Assembly (NCBI GenBank): GCA_023487865.1
Contig: JAMDBG010000168.1
Location: 1 to 5,983 of the forward strand
DNA: 5,983 nucleotides
From: Deltaproteobacteria bacterium
Lineage (GTDB): Bacteria > Desulfobacterota > Syntrophia > Syntrophales > UBA5619
Direction: 5' to 3'
The number at the start of each line of letters is the position of its first letter. The stretch's first letter is position 1. Both the position numbers and the translations under genes were made by a program. Under the pieces are notes generated by a model. That model did not search any database. It saw only the letters and a program-made list of their open reading frames with translations, and was not told where the DNA came from. Shown here piece by piece: positions 1-5,250 of this stretch.

Positions 1-167
1 TGAACGCCGTAATCGGAGAATTTCTTCCGGAGCTGGCCGTGATCCCCCGGTGCATAACCCCTTCTTTCAAAGGCGCACTTCTCGCTGTAACACCTGTCCC
101 CCTTGAGAAACAGTTTCAGACCCTCTCTCCGGCACAACCTGCACATGGATTCTCTATACCTTGCCAA
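1..167 (-). CDS. rpsD: 30S ribosomal protein S4, 5' part only
   Basis: S4 binds the 5' domain of 16S rRNA early in 30S assembly, and in several bacteria it also represses its own operon. Fifty-five codons are visible before the window edge; the protein begins MARYRESMCRLCRREG and reaches the PGDHGQ segment. Cys9, Cys12, Cys26 and Cys31 form the CX2C...CX4C zinc knuckle seen in Thermus-type (C+) S4. The start is TTG at 167: it gives the conserved MARYRES N-terminus and has GGGAGG at 173-178, five bases upstream. The only nearby ATG, codon 8, would remove conserved residues and sits just before the first zinc cysteine. The gene follows rpsK after a long 117-base spacer, and rpoA and rplQ would be expected beyond the left edge. 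Identity is certain; the TTG start is very likely. Confidence 0.97.
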   Translation of the reverse strand, partial: MARYRESMCRLCRREGLKLFLKGDRCYSEKCAFERRGYAPGDHGQLRKKFSDYGV

Positions 168-172
168 AAAAG

Positions 173-178
173 CCTCCC
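173..178 (-). promoter_or_regulatory. Ribosome-binding site of rpsD (GGGAGG)
   Basis: On the minus strand GGGAGG lies five bases before the TTG at 167. It is the strongest Shine-Dalgarno match in the 117-base spacer and decides the TTG start over the internal ATG at codon 8. Confidence 0.85.
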
Positions 179-199
179 TGATCGGTGATCAATGATCGA
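179..199. repeat. Three tandem heptamers TGATCRR
   Basis: On the plus strand the 21 bases read TGATCGG, TGATCAA, TGATCGA, giving three GATC sites at an exact 7-base period (180, 187, 194). The array directly abuts the rpsD Shine-Dalgarno on its upstream side. The GATC cores are self-complementary, so copies can pair with one another in RNA. This is too short to call a known element and may be chance or slippage. Confidence 0.6.
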
Positions 200-246
200 T
201 TAACTTAACCATTTACATTTATCATTTCGCAGCACCCAATGGCCAA

Positions 247-262
247 CGGCGACTATTCGCCG
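247..262 (-). other. Hairpin in the rpsK-rpsD spacer
   Basis: The minus strand reads CGGCGA, loop ATAG, TCGCCG: a perfect 6-bp stem with a 4-base loop. GCAC (272-275) and GTGC (232-235) flank it and could close a larger fold. No U-run follows, so it is not a Rho-independent terminator. It may be part of a regulatory or processing structure ahead of rpsD; that role is inference. Confidence 0.5.
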
Positions 263-284
263 AGCAGCCGAGTGCGGACATCGC

Positions 285-677
285 TTAGACCCTTCTGCGC
301 TTGGGCGGACGGCACCCGTTATGGGGAATTGGCGTGACATCACGAATGAGGCTGATCTTCAGCCCCGCTACCTGAAGGGATCTCAACGCCGATTCCCGGC
401 CGGAACCGGGTCCCTTGACATAGACTTGAACCGCCCTTAAACCATGTTCCCTGGCCTTTTTCACCGCGTCTTCCGCCGCCATCTGAGCCGCAAAAGGGGT
501 GCTTTTCCTCGAACCTTTAAACCCCTGCATCCCGGCCGATGCCCAGGCAATGACATTACCGCTGAGATCGGTTATGGTCACGATCGTGTTGTTGAATGTC
601 GATTGAATATGAGCGATCCCCTCGGTGATATTTTTCTTTTCTTTTTTCTTCCCTGTTTTCCTGACTGGCTTTGCCAT
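285..677 (-). CDS. rpsK: 30S ribosomal protein S11
   Basis: S11 sits on the 30S platform, binds 16S rRNA near the E site, and pairs with S18 and S21 during assembly. The 130-residue product matches the usual length (129 in E. coli). It has the Lys-rich N-terminus (residues 4-15), the core around HIQSTFNNTIVTITD (23-37), the GPGSGRE loop (89-95), and the universally conserved tail with PHNGCRPPKRRRV (118-130). Asn120-Gly121 corresponds to the site where E. coli S11 carries an isoaspartate (established for E. coli; not tested here). The ATG start has GGAGG at 682-686, with a short 4-base spacing. It follows rpsM by 24 bases and ends with TAA. Confidence 0.99.
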   Translation of the reverse strand: MAKPVRKTGKKKEKKNITEGIAHIQSTFNNTIVTITDLSGNVIAWASAGMQGFKGSRKSTPFAAQMAAEDAVKKAREHGLRAVQVYVKGPGSGRESALRSLQVAGLKISLIRDVTPIPHNGCRPPKRRRV

Positions 678-701
678 TGGTCCTCCGGATCCTTTTACCG
701 A

Positions 702-1070
702 TTATTTCTTCTTGCCGGCTATCGACCTTCTCGGTCCTTTTCTTGTCCTGGCGTTGGTGCTCGTACGTTGTCCCCGAACAGGCAGCCCCTTCCTATGTCG
801 CAGGCCGCGGTATGTCCCCACATCCATCAGTCTCTTTACGGACATGGATACCTCCCGTCTCAAATCCCCCTCCACCTTGTGCTCCCTGTCAATGATATTC
901 CTGATGGAGGTTATTTCCGCGTCGGCAAGCTGATCTGTTTTGATGTCGGGATCGACGCCGGCTTCCAGAAGGATCTGCTTCGATTTTGTCTTCCCGATAC
1001 CGTAGATATAGGTCAAAGCAATCTCCATCCTCTTGTTTTTAGGTAAATCCACACCTGCAATTCTTGCCAC
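702..1070 (-). CDS. rpsM: 30S ribosomal protein S13
   Basis: S13 lies in the head of the 30S subunit, forms intersubunit bridges, and its basic C-terminal tail reaches toward the P-site tRNA. The protein has 122 residues (118 in E. coli). MARIAGVDLP starts it; the helix-turn region YIYGIGKTKSKQIL is at 21-34; the family signature GTYRGLRHRKGLPVRGQRT is at 85-103, followed by NARTRKGPR and a terminal KKK. The start codon is GTG at 1070, supported by AGGAGG at 1078-1083 with a 7-base gap. In E. coli this gene opens the alpha operon behind its own promoter and leader. Here only 26 bases separate it from rpmJ, so it appears to be read through from upstream. Confidence 0.99.
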   Translation of the reverse strand: MARIAGVDLPKNKRMEIALTYIYGIGKTKSKQILLEAGVDPDIKTDQLADAEITSIRNIIDREHKVEGDLRREVSMSVKRLMDVGTYRGLRHRKGLPVRGQRTSTNARTRKGPRRSIAGKKK

Positions 1071-1096
1071 CTGATAACCTCCTGAAAATTGAATCC

Positions 1097-1210
1097 CTAT
1101 CCCTGCCGCTGCTTATGTTTCGGATTCTCGCAAATCACGCGCAAAACGCCGCGTCTTTTGACAATCTTACATTTTTCGCAAATCTTCTTGACCGAAGAAC
1201 GTACTTTCAC
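1097..1210 (-). CDS. rpmJ: 50S ribosomal protein L36, zinc-binding form
   Basis: L36 is the smallest 50S protein; it packs against 23S rRNA late in large-subunit assembly. The 37-residue product begins MKVRSSVKKICEKC and ends HKQRQG, then TAG. Cys11, Cys14, Cys27 and His32 are all present in the CX2C-X12-CX4H pattern, so this is the zinc-binding (C+) version rather than the zinc-free paralogue many bacteria induce under zinc starvation. The start is GTG at 1210, with AAGGAG at 1219-1224 eight bases upstream. It lies 26 bases before rpsM and 63 bases after infA, linking the spc and alpha gene blocks. Confidence 0.98.
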   Translation of the reverse strand: MKVRSSVKKICEKCKIVKRRGVLRVICENPKHKQRQG

Positions 1211-1273
1211 GATGATCACTCCTTGAATCCGTCAAAGGCGCAGCCTATACCGCCTGCCGGTCGCCAGCCTTCG

Positions 1274-1492
1274 CTATTTTGTCCTGTAAACGATTCTTCC
1301 CCGCGTCAGATCATAGGGAGACAGCTCAACCGTCACTCTGTCGCCCGGAAGGATCTTGATAAAATGCATCCTCATCTTGCCGGAAATATGGGCCAGAACG
1401 CGGTGACCGTTTTCCAGTTCCACACGAAACATGGCATTCGGCAAAGGTTCAATCACTTTGCCTTCAACCTCTATTGCTTCTTCTTTCGCCAT
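1274..1492 (-). CDS. infA: Translation initiation factor IF-1
   Basis: IF-1 occupies the A site of the 30S subunit during initiation and strengthens IF-2 and IF-3 action. The product is 72 residues, exactly the E. coli length, and is one OB-fold. Recognisable segments are MAKEEAIEVEGKVIEPLPN (1-19), MFRVELENGHRVLAHISGKM (21-40) and the C-terminal VTVELSPYDLTRGRIVYR (53-70). The ATG at 1492 is the only usable start: in the 35 or so bases upstream, this frame contains no NTG codon. Oddly, no good Shine-Dalgarno stands at normal distance. AAGGAG (1515-1520) is 22 bases away, separated by a hairpin (see the next entry). The gene stands 56 bases after map and ends in TAG. Confidence 0.99.
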   Translation of the reverse strand: MAKEEAIEVEGKVIEPLPNAMFRVELENGHRVLAHISGKMRMHFIKILPGDRVTVELSPYDLTRGRIVYRTK

Positions 1493-1520
1493 AATTTCCG
1501 ATCTATGACCGGATCTCCTT
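1493..1520 (-). promoter_or_regulatory. infA ribosome-binding site with intervening hairpin
   Basis: On the minus strand AAGGAG (1520-1515) is followed by one base, then TCCGGTC (1513-1507), loop ATA, and GATCGGA (1503-1497), then AATT and the infA ATG. The two arms pair over 7 bp with one G-U wobble. The linear gap between AAGGAG and ATG is 22 bases, but only 5 bases remain outside the stem, which is a normal spacing. Hairpins bridging Shine-Dalgarno and start codon are known from phage T4 genes 38 and 25. Function here is inference. Confidence 0.5.
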
Positions 1521-1548
1521 CATTCATCGCCGTCCCTTTCAGAGAAAT

Positions 1549-2298
1549 TCACTGAATCCGGCTGAGGATCTCCGGTCCGTTTTCCGTAATCGCTACGGAA
1601 TGTTCAAAATGAGCGGACAGTTTTCCATCCCTGGTGACCACCGTCCAGCCATCCGGCAGGACCCGCACTTCGTAACTTCCTTCATTGACCATCGGCTCTA
1701 TGGCCAGAACCATGCCCGGTTTAAGTTCAATCCCTCGCCCCCGGACGCCGTAATTGGGTATCTGCGGATCTTCATGGAGGCTCCTGCCTATGCCATGCCC
1801 CACAAAATCCCTGACGACCGAAAATCCGGCCGCCTCGACACGTTCCTGAACGGCGGCGGAAACATCACCCAAGCGGTTGCCGGCCCTGGCCTGCAGGATG
1901 GCGTCGTACAGACCCGCTTCGGTGACCGCTAAAAGTCTCATCGCTTCAGCGGAGACAACGCCCACCGGAACGGTGATCGCTGCATCGCCATAAAAGCCTT
2001 TGTAATTCACACCAAAGTCAAGGCTCAGGATATCCCCCGCGACAAGCGGCCGCTCCGACGGCATTCCATGAACCACTTCACCATTGACCGATGTGCACAG
2101 GGCAAACGGATAACCCCGATATCCCTTGAACGCCGGTTTCACCCGCTTGTTGCGGCAGAGTTCCTCACAGTAACCGTCAAGTTCACCCGTGGTTACACCC
2201 GGCTTGACCCTTTCCCGAAGCTCACTCAAAATCTGCGCGACGATCAGATTGCTTATCCGCAGCTTCTCAATCTCATCAGGCAGTTTCAGGATAACCAT
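1549..2298 (-). CDS. map: Type I methionine aminopeptidase
   Basis: This cytosolic metalloenzyme removes the initiator methionine from nascent proteins whose second residue is small. The 249-residue product lacks an N-terminal zinc-finger extension, so it is the short bacterial (type Ia) class. The full active site is visible: His77 (VVHGMP), metal ligands Asp94 (SLDFG), Asp105 (YGDAA), His168 (GHGIG), Glu201 (AIEPMV) and Glu232 (FEHSVAI), plus His175. Each is three positions lower than in the E. coli enzyme. I start it at ATG 2298 (MVILKLPDEIEKLR), which matches family N-termini and has AGGA at 2307-2310, eight bases upstream. A GTG at 2328 would add ten residues without a convincing ribosome site. 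It follows secY by 34 bases, with no adk between. Confidence 0.97.
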   Translation of the reverse strand: MVILKLPDEIEKLRISNLIVAQILSELRERVKPGVTTGELDGYCEELCRNKRVKPAFKGYRGYPFALCTSVNGEVVHGMPSERPLVAGDILSLDFGVNYKGFYGDAAITVPVGVVSAEAMRLLAVTEAGLYDAILQARAGNRLGDVSAAVQERVEAAGFSVVRDFVGHGIGRSLHEDPQIPNYGVRGRGIELKPGMVLAIEPMVNEGSYEVRVLPDGWTVVTRDGKLSAHFEHSVAITENGPEILSRIQ

Positions 2299-2306
2299 GT
2301 CAATGA

Positions 2307-2310
2307 TCCT
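2307..2310 (-). promoter_or_regulatory. Ribosome-binding site choosing the map start
   Basis: AGGA on the minus strand lies eight bases before ATG 2298. The upstream GTG at 2328 has only a weak GAAGA-like stretch before it, so this site favours the shorter protein. Confidence 0.6.
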
Positions 2311-2332
2311 GCGCCGGGGAAGTCGCACGTCT

Positions 2333-3640
2333 TCAGCGTCTTCTAGCGATGCGCCCCTTCTTCATGAAACCCTCATATTGTCTTGTCAGCAGATGGGTCT
2401 CAATCTGTCCCGCCGTATCCAGGGCGACGCCCACGACAATCAGCAGAGCCGTCCCTCCAAAATAAAAGGGCACATTGAAAGAACTGATGAGGATACTGGG
2501 GAGCACACAAACCGCCGAGACGTAAATAGCACCCCCGAATGTCAACTTTGTCAGGACATCATCAATGTATTCCGCTGTCTTTTTGCCTGGTCTGATGCCG
2601 GGAACGTAGCCCCCATACTTTCTCATATTATCGGCCACATCCACGGGATTAAACGTTACCGCAGTATAGAAAAAACAGAAGAAAACGATAAATGCCACAT
2701 AGAGTAGCTCATAACCGACCCTTCCCGGTATCAGCGCCTCAGCAACCGTCTTCATCCAGGGATGGGGAATAAAATTCGCGATCGTTGCAGGAAACATGAT
2801 GATCGAAGAAGCGAATATCGGCGGGATGACCCCTGCCGAATTCACCTTCAAGGGAAGATGGGTCGACTGGCCGCCGTACATTTTCCTCCCGACGACACGC
2901 TTCGCATACTGAACCGGTATCCTTCTCTGCCCCGTCTCGACAAAGACGATGACGCCTACGACCAGGACCATCACCACAATAAGGATAATGATAAAGAAAA
3001 TCCCCATTTCCCCGGAAAAAAGAAGACGGAAGGTGTTGATGATCGCCTCCGGCCCCCGCACCACAATACCGGCGAAAATGATCAGAGAGATGCCGTTGCC
3101 GATCCCCTTTTCGGTGATCTGCTCCCCAAGCCACATGATGAACGCCGTTCCCGCGGTCAGGGTGATCACCGTCATCAGCCTGAATGCCCAGCCTGTCGTG
3201 ATGACAATCGAGGTCCCCGTAGGCCCCGCCATGTTTTCCAGCCCGATGGCAATACCGAAACCTTGAATGAGGCTCAGGACCACGGTTCCGTATCGTGTGT
3301 ACTGGGTGATCTTTCTCCGGCCTGCTTCCCCCTCCTTCGACAGCTTCTCGAGATAGGGGACGGCGACGGTCAGGAGCTGGAGAATGATCGAGGCGCTGAT
3401 ATAAGGCATGATCCCCAAGGCAAAGACTGAGAGGTTGCTCAACGCACCTCCGGCAAACATGTCAAACAGTCCCAGAAGCGACCCCTTGGCCTGTTCGAAA
3501 AAGGCCGCCAACGCGGCGGTATCGATCCCGGGTGTCGGGACATGAGCGCCGATCCGATAAACCACCAGCAGAAGAAACGTAAAGAGAATCCTCTTCTGGA
3601 GTTCCGGTATCTTGGAGATATTCTTTAAGCCTTCTAACAA
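2333..3640 (-). CDS. secY: Protein translocase subunit SecY
   Basis: SecY forms the channel of the inner-membrane Sec translocon with SecE and SecG and serves both SecA and ribosomes. The 435-residue product has ten hydrophobic segments, near 18-34, 70-92, 116-136, 148-171, 181-203, 212-235, 268-290, 308-329, 366-386 and 392-410. The plug region follows the first helix (about 55-68, LLGLFDMFAGGA). The cytosolic loops that meet SecA and ribosome are present: TGQRRIPVQYAKRVVGRK (236-253) and GGYVPGIRPG (343-352, with Arg350). The tail is basic (KKGRIARRR). I choose TTG at 3640, giving MLEGLKNISKIPELQKR as in the family, with GAGGT eight bases upstream. The frame stays open to a TTG at 3679, but that start would overlap rplO by 38 bases and add 13 atypical residues. 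Confidence 0.98.
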   Translation of the reverse strand: MLEGLKNISKIPELQKRILFTFLLLVVYRIGAHVPTPGIDTAALAAFFEQAKGSLLGLFDMFAGGALSNLSVFALGIMPYISASIILQLLTVAVPYLEKLSKEGEAGRRKITQYTRYGTVVLSLIQGFGIAIGLENMAGPTGTSIVITTGWAFRLMTVITLTAGTAFIMWLGEQITEKGIGNGISLIIFAGIVVRGPEAIINTFRLLFSGEMGIFFIIILIVVMVLVVGVIVFVETGQRRIPVQYAKRVVGRKMYGGQSTHLPLKVNSAGVIPPIFASSIIMFPATIANFIPHPWMKTVAEALIPGRVGYELLYVAFIVFFCFFYTAVTFNPVDVADNMRKYGGYVPGIRPGKKTAEYIDDVLTKLTFGGAIYVSAVCVLPSILISSFNVPFYFGGTALLIVVGVALDTAGQIETHLLTRQYEGFMKKGRIARRR

Positions 3641-3641
3641 A

Positions 3642-4085
3642 TCAGCTGACCTCGATAATTGTGCCGCCTGCGGCTTCAATCTTCTGCCGTGCCCCGCGGC
3701 TGACCAGATCTACCTTCAGGGAAAGCGGATAGTCGATCTGCCCGTTGCCAAGGACCTTGATCCCGTCCGCTTTTCTCTTCACAAGCCCCACTGTGAGCAG
3801 GGACTCACGATCAATGACCGATCCCTCCGGAAATCTTTTCAATTGGTCGATATTGACGGTCGCTATGATCCGGCGCATAGGATTTTTAAATCCTATCTTT
3901 GGTAACCTCCTGGAGAGGGGCATCTGCCCCCCTTCAAAATTGGGACGTACGCTATGCCCCGAACGGGCATTCTGACCCTTCGCACCTTTTCCCGCTGTGC
4001 CGCCGTGTCCCGAGCCGTCACCCCGGCCGACCCTCTTTTTCTTCTTCCGCGATCCTGCCGGCGGTTTCAATGTTGCCAGATTCAT
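3642..4085 (-). CDS. rplO: 50S ribosomal protein L15
   Basis: L15 is an assembly protein of the large subunit that threads a long basic, glycine-rich N-terminal arm into 23S rRNA. The product has 147 residues (144 in E. coli). Residues 11-45 are the Arg/Lys/Gly-rich arm, with GRGDGSGHGGTAGKG at 20-34. The globular C-terminal part carries the family pattern from VLGNG (111-115) to SRGARQKIEAAGGTI (129-143). ATG at 4085 overlaps the rpmD stop as ATGA, and AGGAG at 4094-4098 lies eight bases upstream, inside rpmD. Its own TGA is one base before the secY TTG, so these three genes look translationally coupled. Confidence 0.99.
   Translation of the reverse strand: MNLATLKPPAGSRKKKKRVGRGDGSGHGGTAGKGAKGQNARSGHSVRPNFEGGQMPLSRRLPKIGFKNPMRRIIATVNIDQLKRFPEGSVIDRESLLTVGLVKRKADGIKVLGNGQIDYPLSLKVDLVSRGARQKIEAAGGTIIEVS
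3649..3653 (-). promoter_or_regulatory. Ribosome-binding site of secY (GAGGT) inside rplO
   Basis: GAGGT on the minus strand lies eight bases before TTG 3640 and inside the last codons of rplO. It decides the TTG 3640 start over the upstream TTG 3679. Ribosomes finishing rplO end almost on this site, which suggests coupled initiation. Confidence 0.75.
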
Positions 4086-4279
4086 TTCCCGCTCTCCTCA
4101 ACTTCTACAGCAGCCACCAGGTGCACGACCTTCCGGATCATACCGCGTATTTCAGGTGTATCCTTCAGCAAAACGGTCCTGTTGACCTTACCCAGTCCCA
4201 TGCCGCGAAGGACTTTGCGCTGAGCCTCCGGTCTGCCGATATAACTCTTTACAAGTGTAATTTTAAGCTGTTTTCCCAC
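4082..4279 (-). CDS. rpmD: 50S ribosomal protein L30
   Basis: L30 is a small, late-joining 50S protein that binds domain II of 23S rRNA; some bacterial lineages lack it. The 65-residue product is slightly longer than E. coli L30 (59), with the extra residues mostly at the acidic C-terminus (VEVEESGK). Family features are KITLVKSYIGRPEAQRKVLR (6-25), the GLGKVNRTV turn (28-36) and the D-TPEIRGMI segment (40-49). The start is GTG at 4279, with an AAGG-rich stretch about eight bases upstream. It follows rpsE by 18 bases, and its last four bases overlap the rplO start. Confidence 0.98.
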   Translation of the reverse strand: MGKQLKITLVKSYIGRPEAQRKVLRGMGLGKVNRTVLLKDTPEIRGMIRKVVHLVAAVEVEESGK

Positions 4280-4297
4280 AACCTACCCCTTTAAGCG

Positions 4298-4777
4298 CTA
4301 ATTTTCCCTAATACCTTTACCCCTGGTCGCAGCAAGTTCCGCCGGTGACCTCAATTGACTCAAACCTTCGATGGTCGCCTTGACCAGGTTGTGAGGATTG
4401 TGCGAGCCGAGACACTTCGTCAGGATATTGTGAACACCGGCCACTTCCAGAACCGCTCTGACCGCCCCTCCGGCAATCAGTCCGGTTCCTTCGGATGCTG
4501 GCTTCAGAAGGACTTTCCCCGCACCAAAATGTCCGATGACGCTGTAAGGGATCGTCCTGTTCTCAACCGCGACCTTGATCATGGCCTTCTTGGCCTGCTC
4601 CATGCCTTTGCGGATCGCTTCCGGGACTTCATGTGCCTTCCCCAGTCCGGCGCCTACGGACCCCTTGCCGTCACCGACCACTATCACCGCGCTGAACCTG
4701 AACCGGCGTCCGCCCTTTACGACCTTGGCCGTCCTGTTGATCGCAATTACCCTGTCGAGAAGTTCCAATTCTTCCAT
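4298..4777 (-). CDS. rpsE: 30S ribosomal protein S5
   Basis: S5 binds at the back of the 30S body near helix 34 and helps decoding accuracy and mRNA unwinding. The product is 159 residues, a little shorter than E. coli S5 (167) at the N-terminus. The N-terminal double-stranded-RNA-binding fold is at about 6-70, with INRTAKVVKGGRRFRFSA (13-30) holding the loop where spectinomycin-resistance changes fall in other bacteria; no such change can be judged by eye. The GDGKGSVGAGLGKAHEVPEA stretch (35-54) and the C-terminal GTGLIAGGAVRAVLEVAGV (97-115) are typical. ATG 4777 has AGGA eleven bases upstream, slightly far. The frame stays open further upstream but offers only a CTG. It ends TAG, 18 bases before rpmD. 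Confidence 0.99.
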   Translation of the reverse strand: MEELELLDRVIAINRTAKVVKGGRRFRFSAVIVVGDGKGSVGAGLGKAHEVPEAIRKGMEQAKKAMIKVAVENRTIPYSVIGHFGAGKVLLKPASEGTGLIAGGAVRAVLEVAGVHNILTKCLGSHNPHNLVKATIEGLSQLRSPAELAATRGKGIREN

Positions 4778-4830
4778 ATGCTTTAATTTCCTACGCTCAT
4801 GCCGTTCTTTAGTGACTGTTGATTGCAGGC

Positions 4831-5196
4831 TTAAAAAATCAGTCCCGCTTCCCTGGCGCCGTCGGCCAAAGCCTTGACCCTTCCATGATAGAGAAATCTG
4901 CCGCGGTCAAAGACCACATCCTGGATACCGACCTTCTGGAGTCGCTTCGCCAGTAACATGCCCACCACTCTGGCGGCCTCGATCTTCTTCAGACTTCCGG
5001 CGGATTTCACCAGTTCCTTACTGAGTGTCGATGCCTCAGCAAGGGTCCTCCCCGCGTCATCGGCAATAGCCTGGACATAGATATGCGCCGCAGACCTGAA
5101 TACGCTAAGGCGTGGTTTCCTCTCGGTCCCGAGCACCTTGCCTCTGACCCTCTTCTTCCGCTTCAGTCTGATCTTTTCTATCTTTTTCGTTGCCAA
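4831..5196 (-). CDS. rplR: 50S ribosomal protein L18
   Basis: L18 binds 5S rRNA with L5 and carries it into the central protuberance of the 50S subunit. The 121-residue product (117 in E. coli) has a strongly basic N-terminal arm (KKIEKIRLKRKKRVRGK, 4-20), the first strand RKPRLSVFRSAAHIYVQ (26-42), and the conserved C-terminal block FDRGRFLYHGRVKALADGAR (96-115). The start is TTG at 5196, giving MATKKIEKIRLK; GAGGT at 5203-5207 lies six bases upstream. It is separated from rplF by 54 bases that hold a 10-bp hairpin, and from rpsE by 53 bases with no structure I can see. Confidence 0.99.
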   Translation of the reverse strand: MATKKIEKIRLKRKKRVRGKVLGTERKPRLSVFRSAAHIYVQAIADDAGRTLAEASTLSKELVKSAGSLKKIEAARVVGMLLAKRLQKVGIQDVVFDRGRFLYHGRVKALADGAREAGLIF

Positions 5197-5202
5197 TGTC
5201 CT

Positions 5203-5207
5203 ACCTC
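5203..5207 (-). promoter_or_regulatory. Ribosome-binding site of rplR (GAGGT)
   Basis: GAGGT on the minus strand, six bases before TTG 5196, supports the TTG start of L18. An upstream hairpin (5216-5244) ends eight bases before it, leaving the site single-stranded in that fold. Confidence 0.7.
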
Positions 5208-5215
5208 TTCAACGG

Positions 5216-5244
5216 GGTGCATCTGTTTAATGACCAGATACACC
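5216..5244 (-). other. Hairpin in the rplF-rplR spacer
   Basis: The minus strand reads GGTGTATCTG, a 9-base loop GTCATTAAA, then CAGATGCACC. The arms pair over 10 bp with one U-G wobble. A T-run stands before the stem, not after it, so this is not a Rho-independent terminator on the minus strand. It could tune rplR initiation, pause RNA polymerase or be a processing site; none is shown. Confidence 0.6.
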
Positions 5245-5250
5245 AAAAAC

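Noticed and set aside
218..246. Possible promoter before rpsD: TTGGCC, 17 bases, GATAAA on the minus strand
   Set aside because: Each box matches only four of six consensus bases, which is expected by chance; transcript mapping would be needed.
444..1046. Long plus-strand open frame of 200 codons
   Set aside because: It lies antisense to rpsK and rpsM, which are certain genes, and its translation resembles no family. The same applies to plus-strand frames at 1064-1555, 1600-1932, 2189-2707, 2762-3430, 3899-4294 and 4355-4786.
1071..1096. Alpha-operon promoter, terminator or S4 leader between rpmJ and rpsM
   Set aside because: Only 26 bases are present, mostly the rpsM ribosome site; no stem or promoter boxes are visible.
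1211..1273. Weak hairpin AGGCG/CGCCT between infA and rpmJ
   Set aside because: A 5-bp stem with a 10-base loop in a GC-rich spacer is likely by chance, and no T-run follows.
2299..2328. Extended methionine aminopeptidase starting at GTG 2328
   Set aside because: The ten extra residues (VRLPRRRIID) are not part of the family's usual start and lack a good ribosome site; ATG 2298 has AGGA at eight bases.
2739..3134. Minus-strand frame of 131 codons inside secY
   Set aside because: It is an alternate-frame shadow; the secY frame across it is unbroken and carries conserved loops.
3641..3679. Extended SecY starting at TTG 3679
   Set aside because: It adds 13 residues unlike SecY N-termini and overlaps rplO; TTG 3640 has GAGGT at good distance and the family-like MLEGLKN start.
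4783..4800. Five-codon frame MSVGN before rpsE
   Set aside because: It has no ribosome-binding site and is too short to separate from chance.
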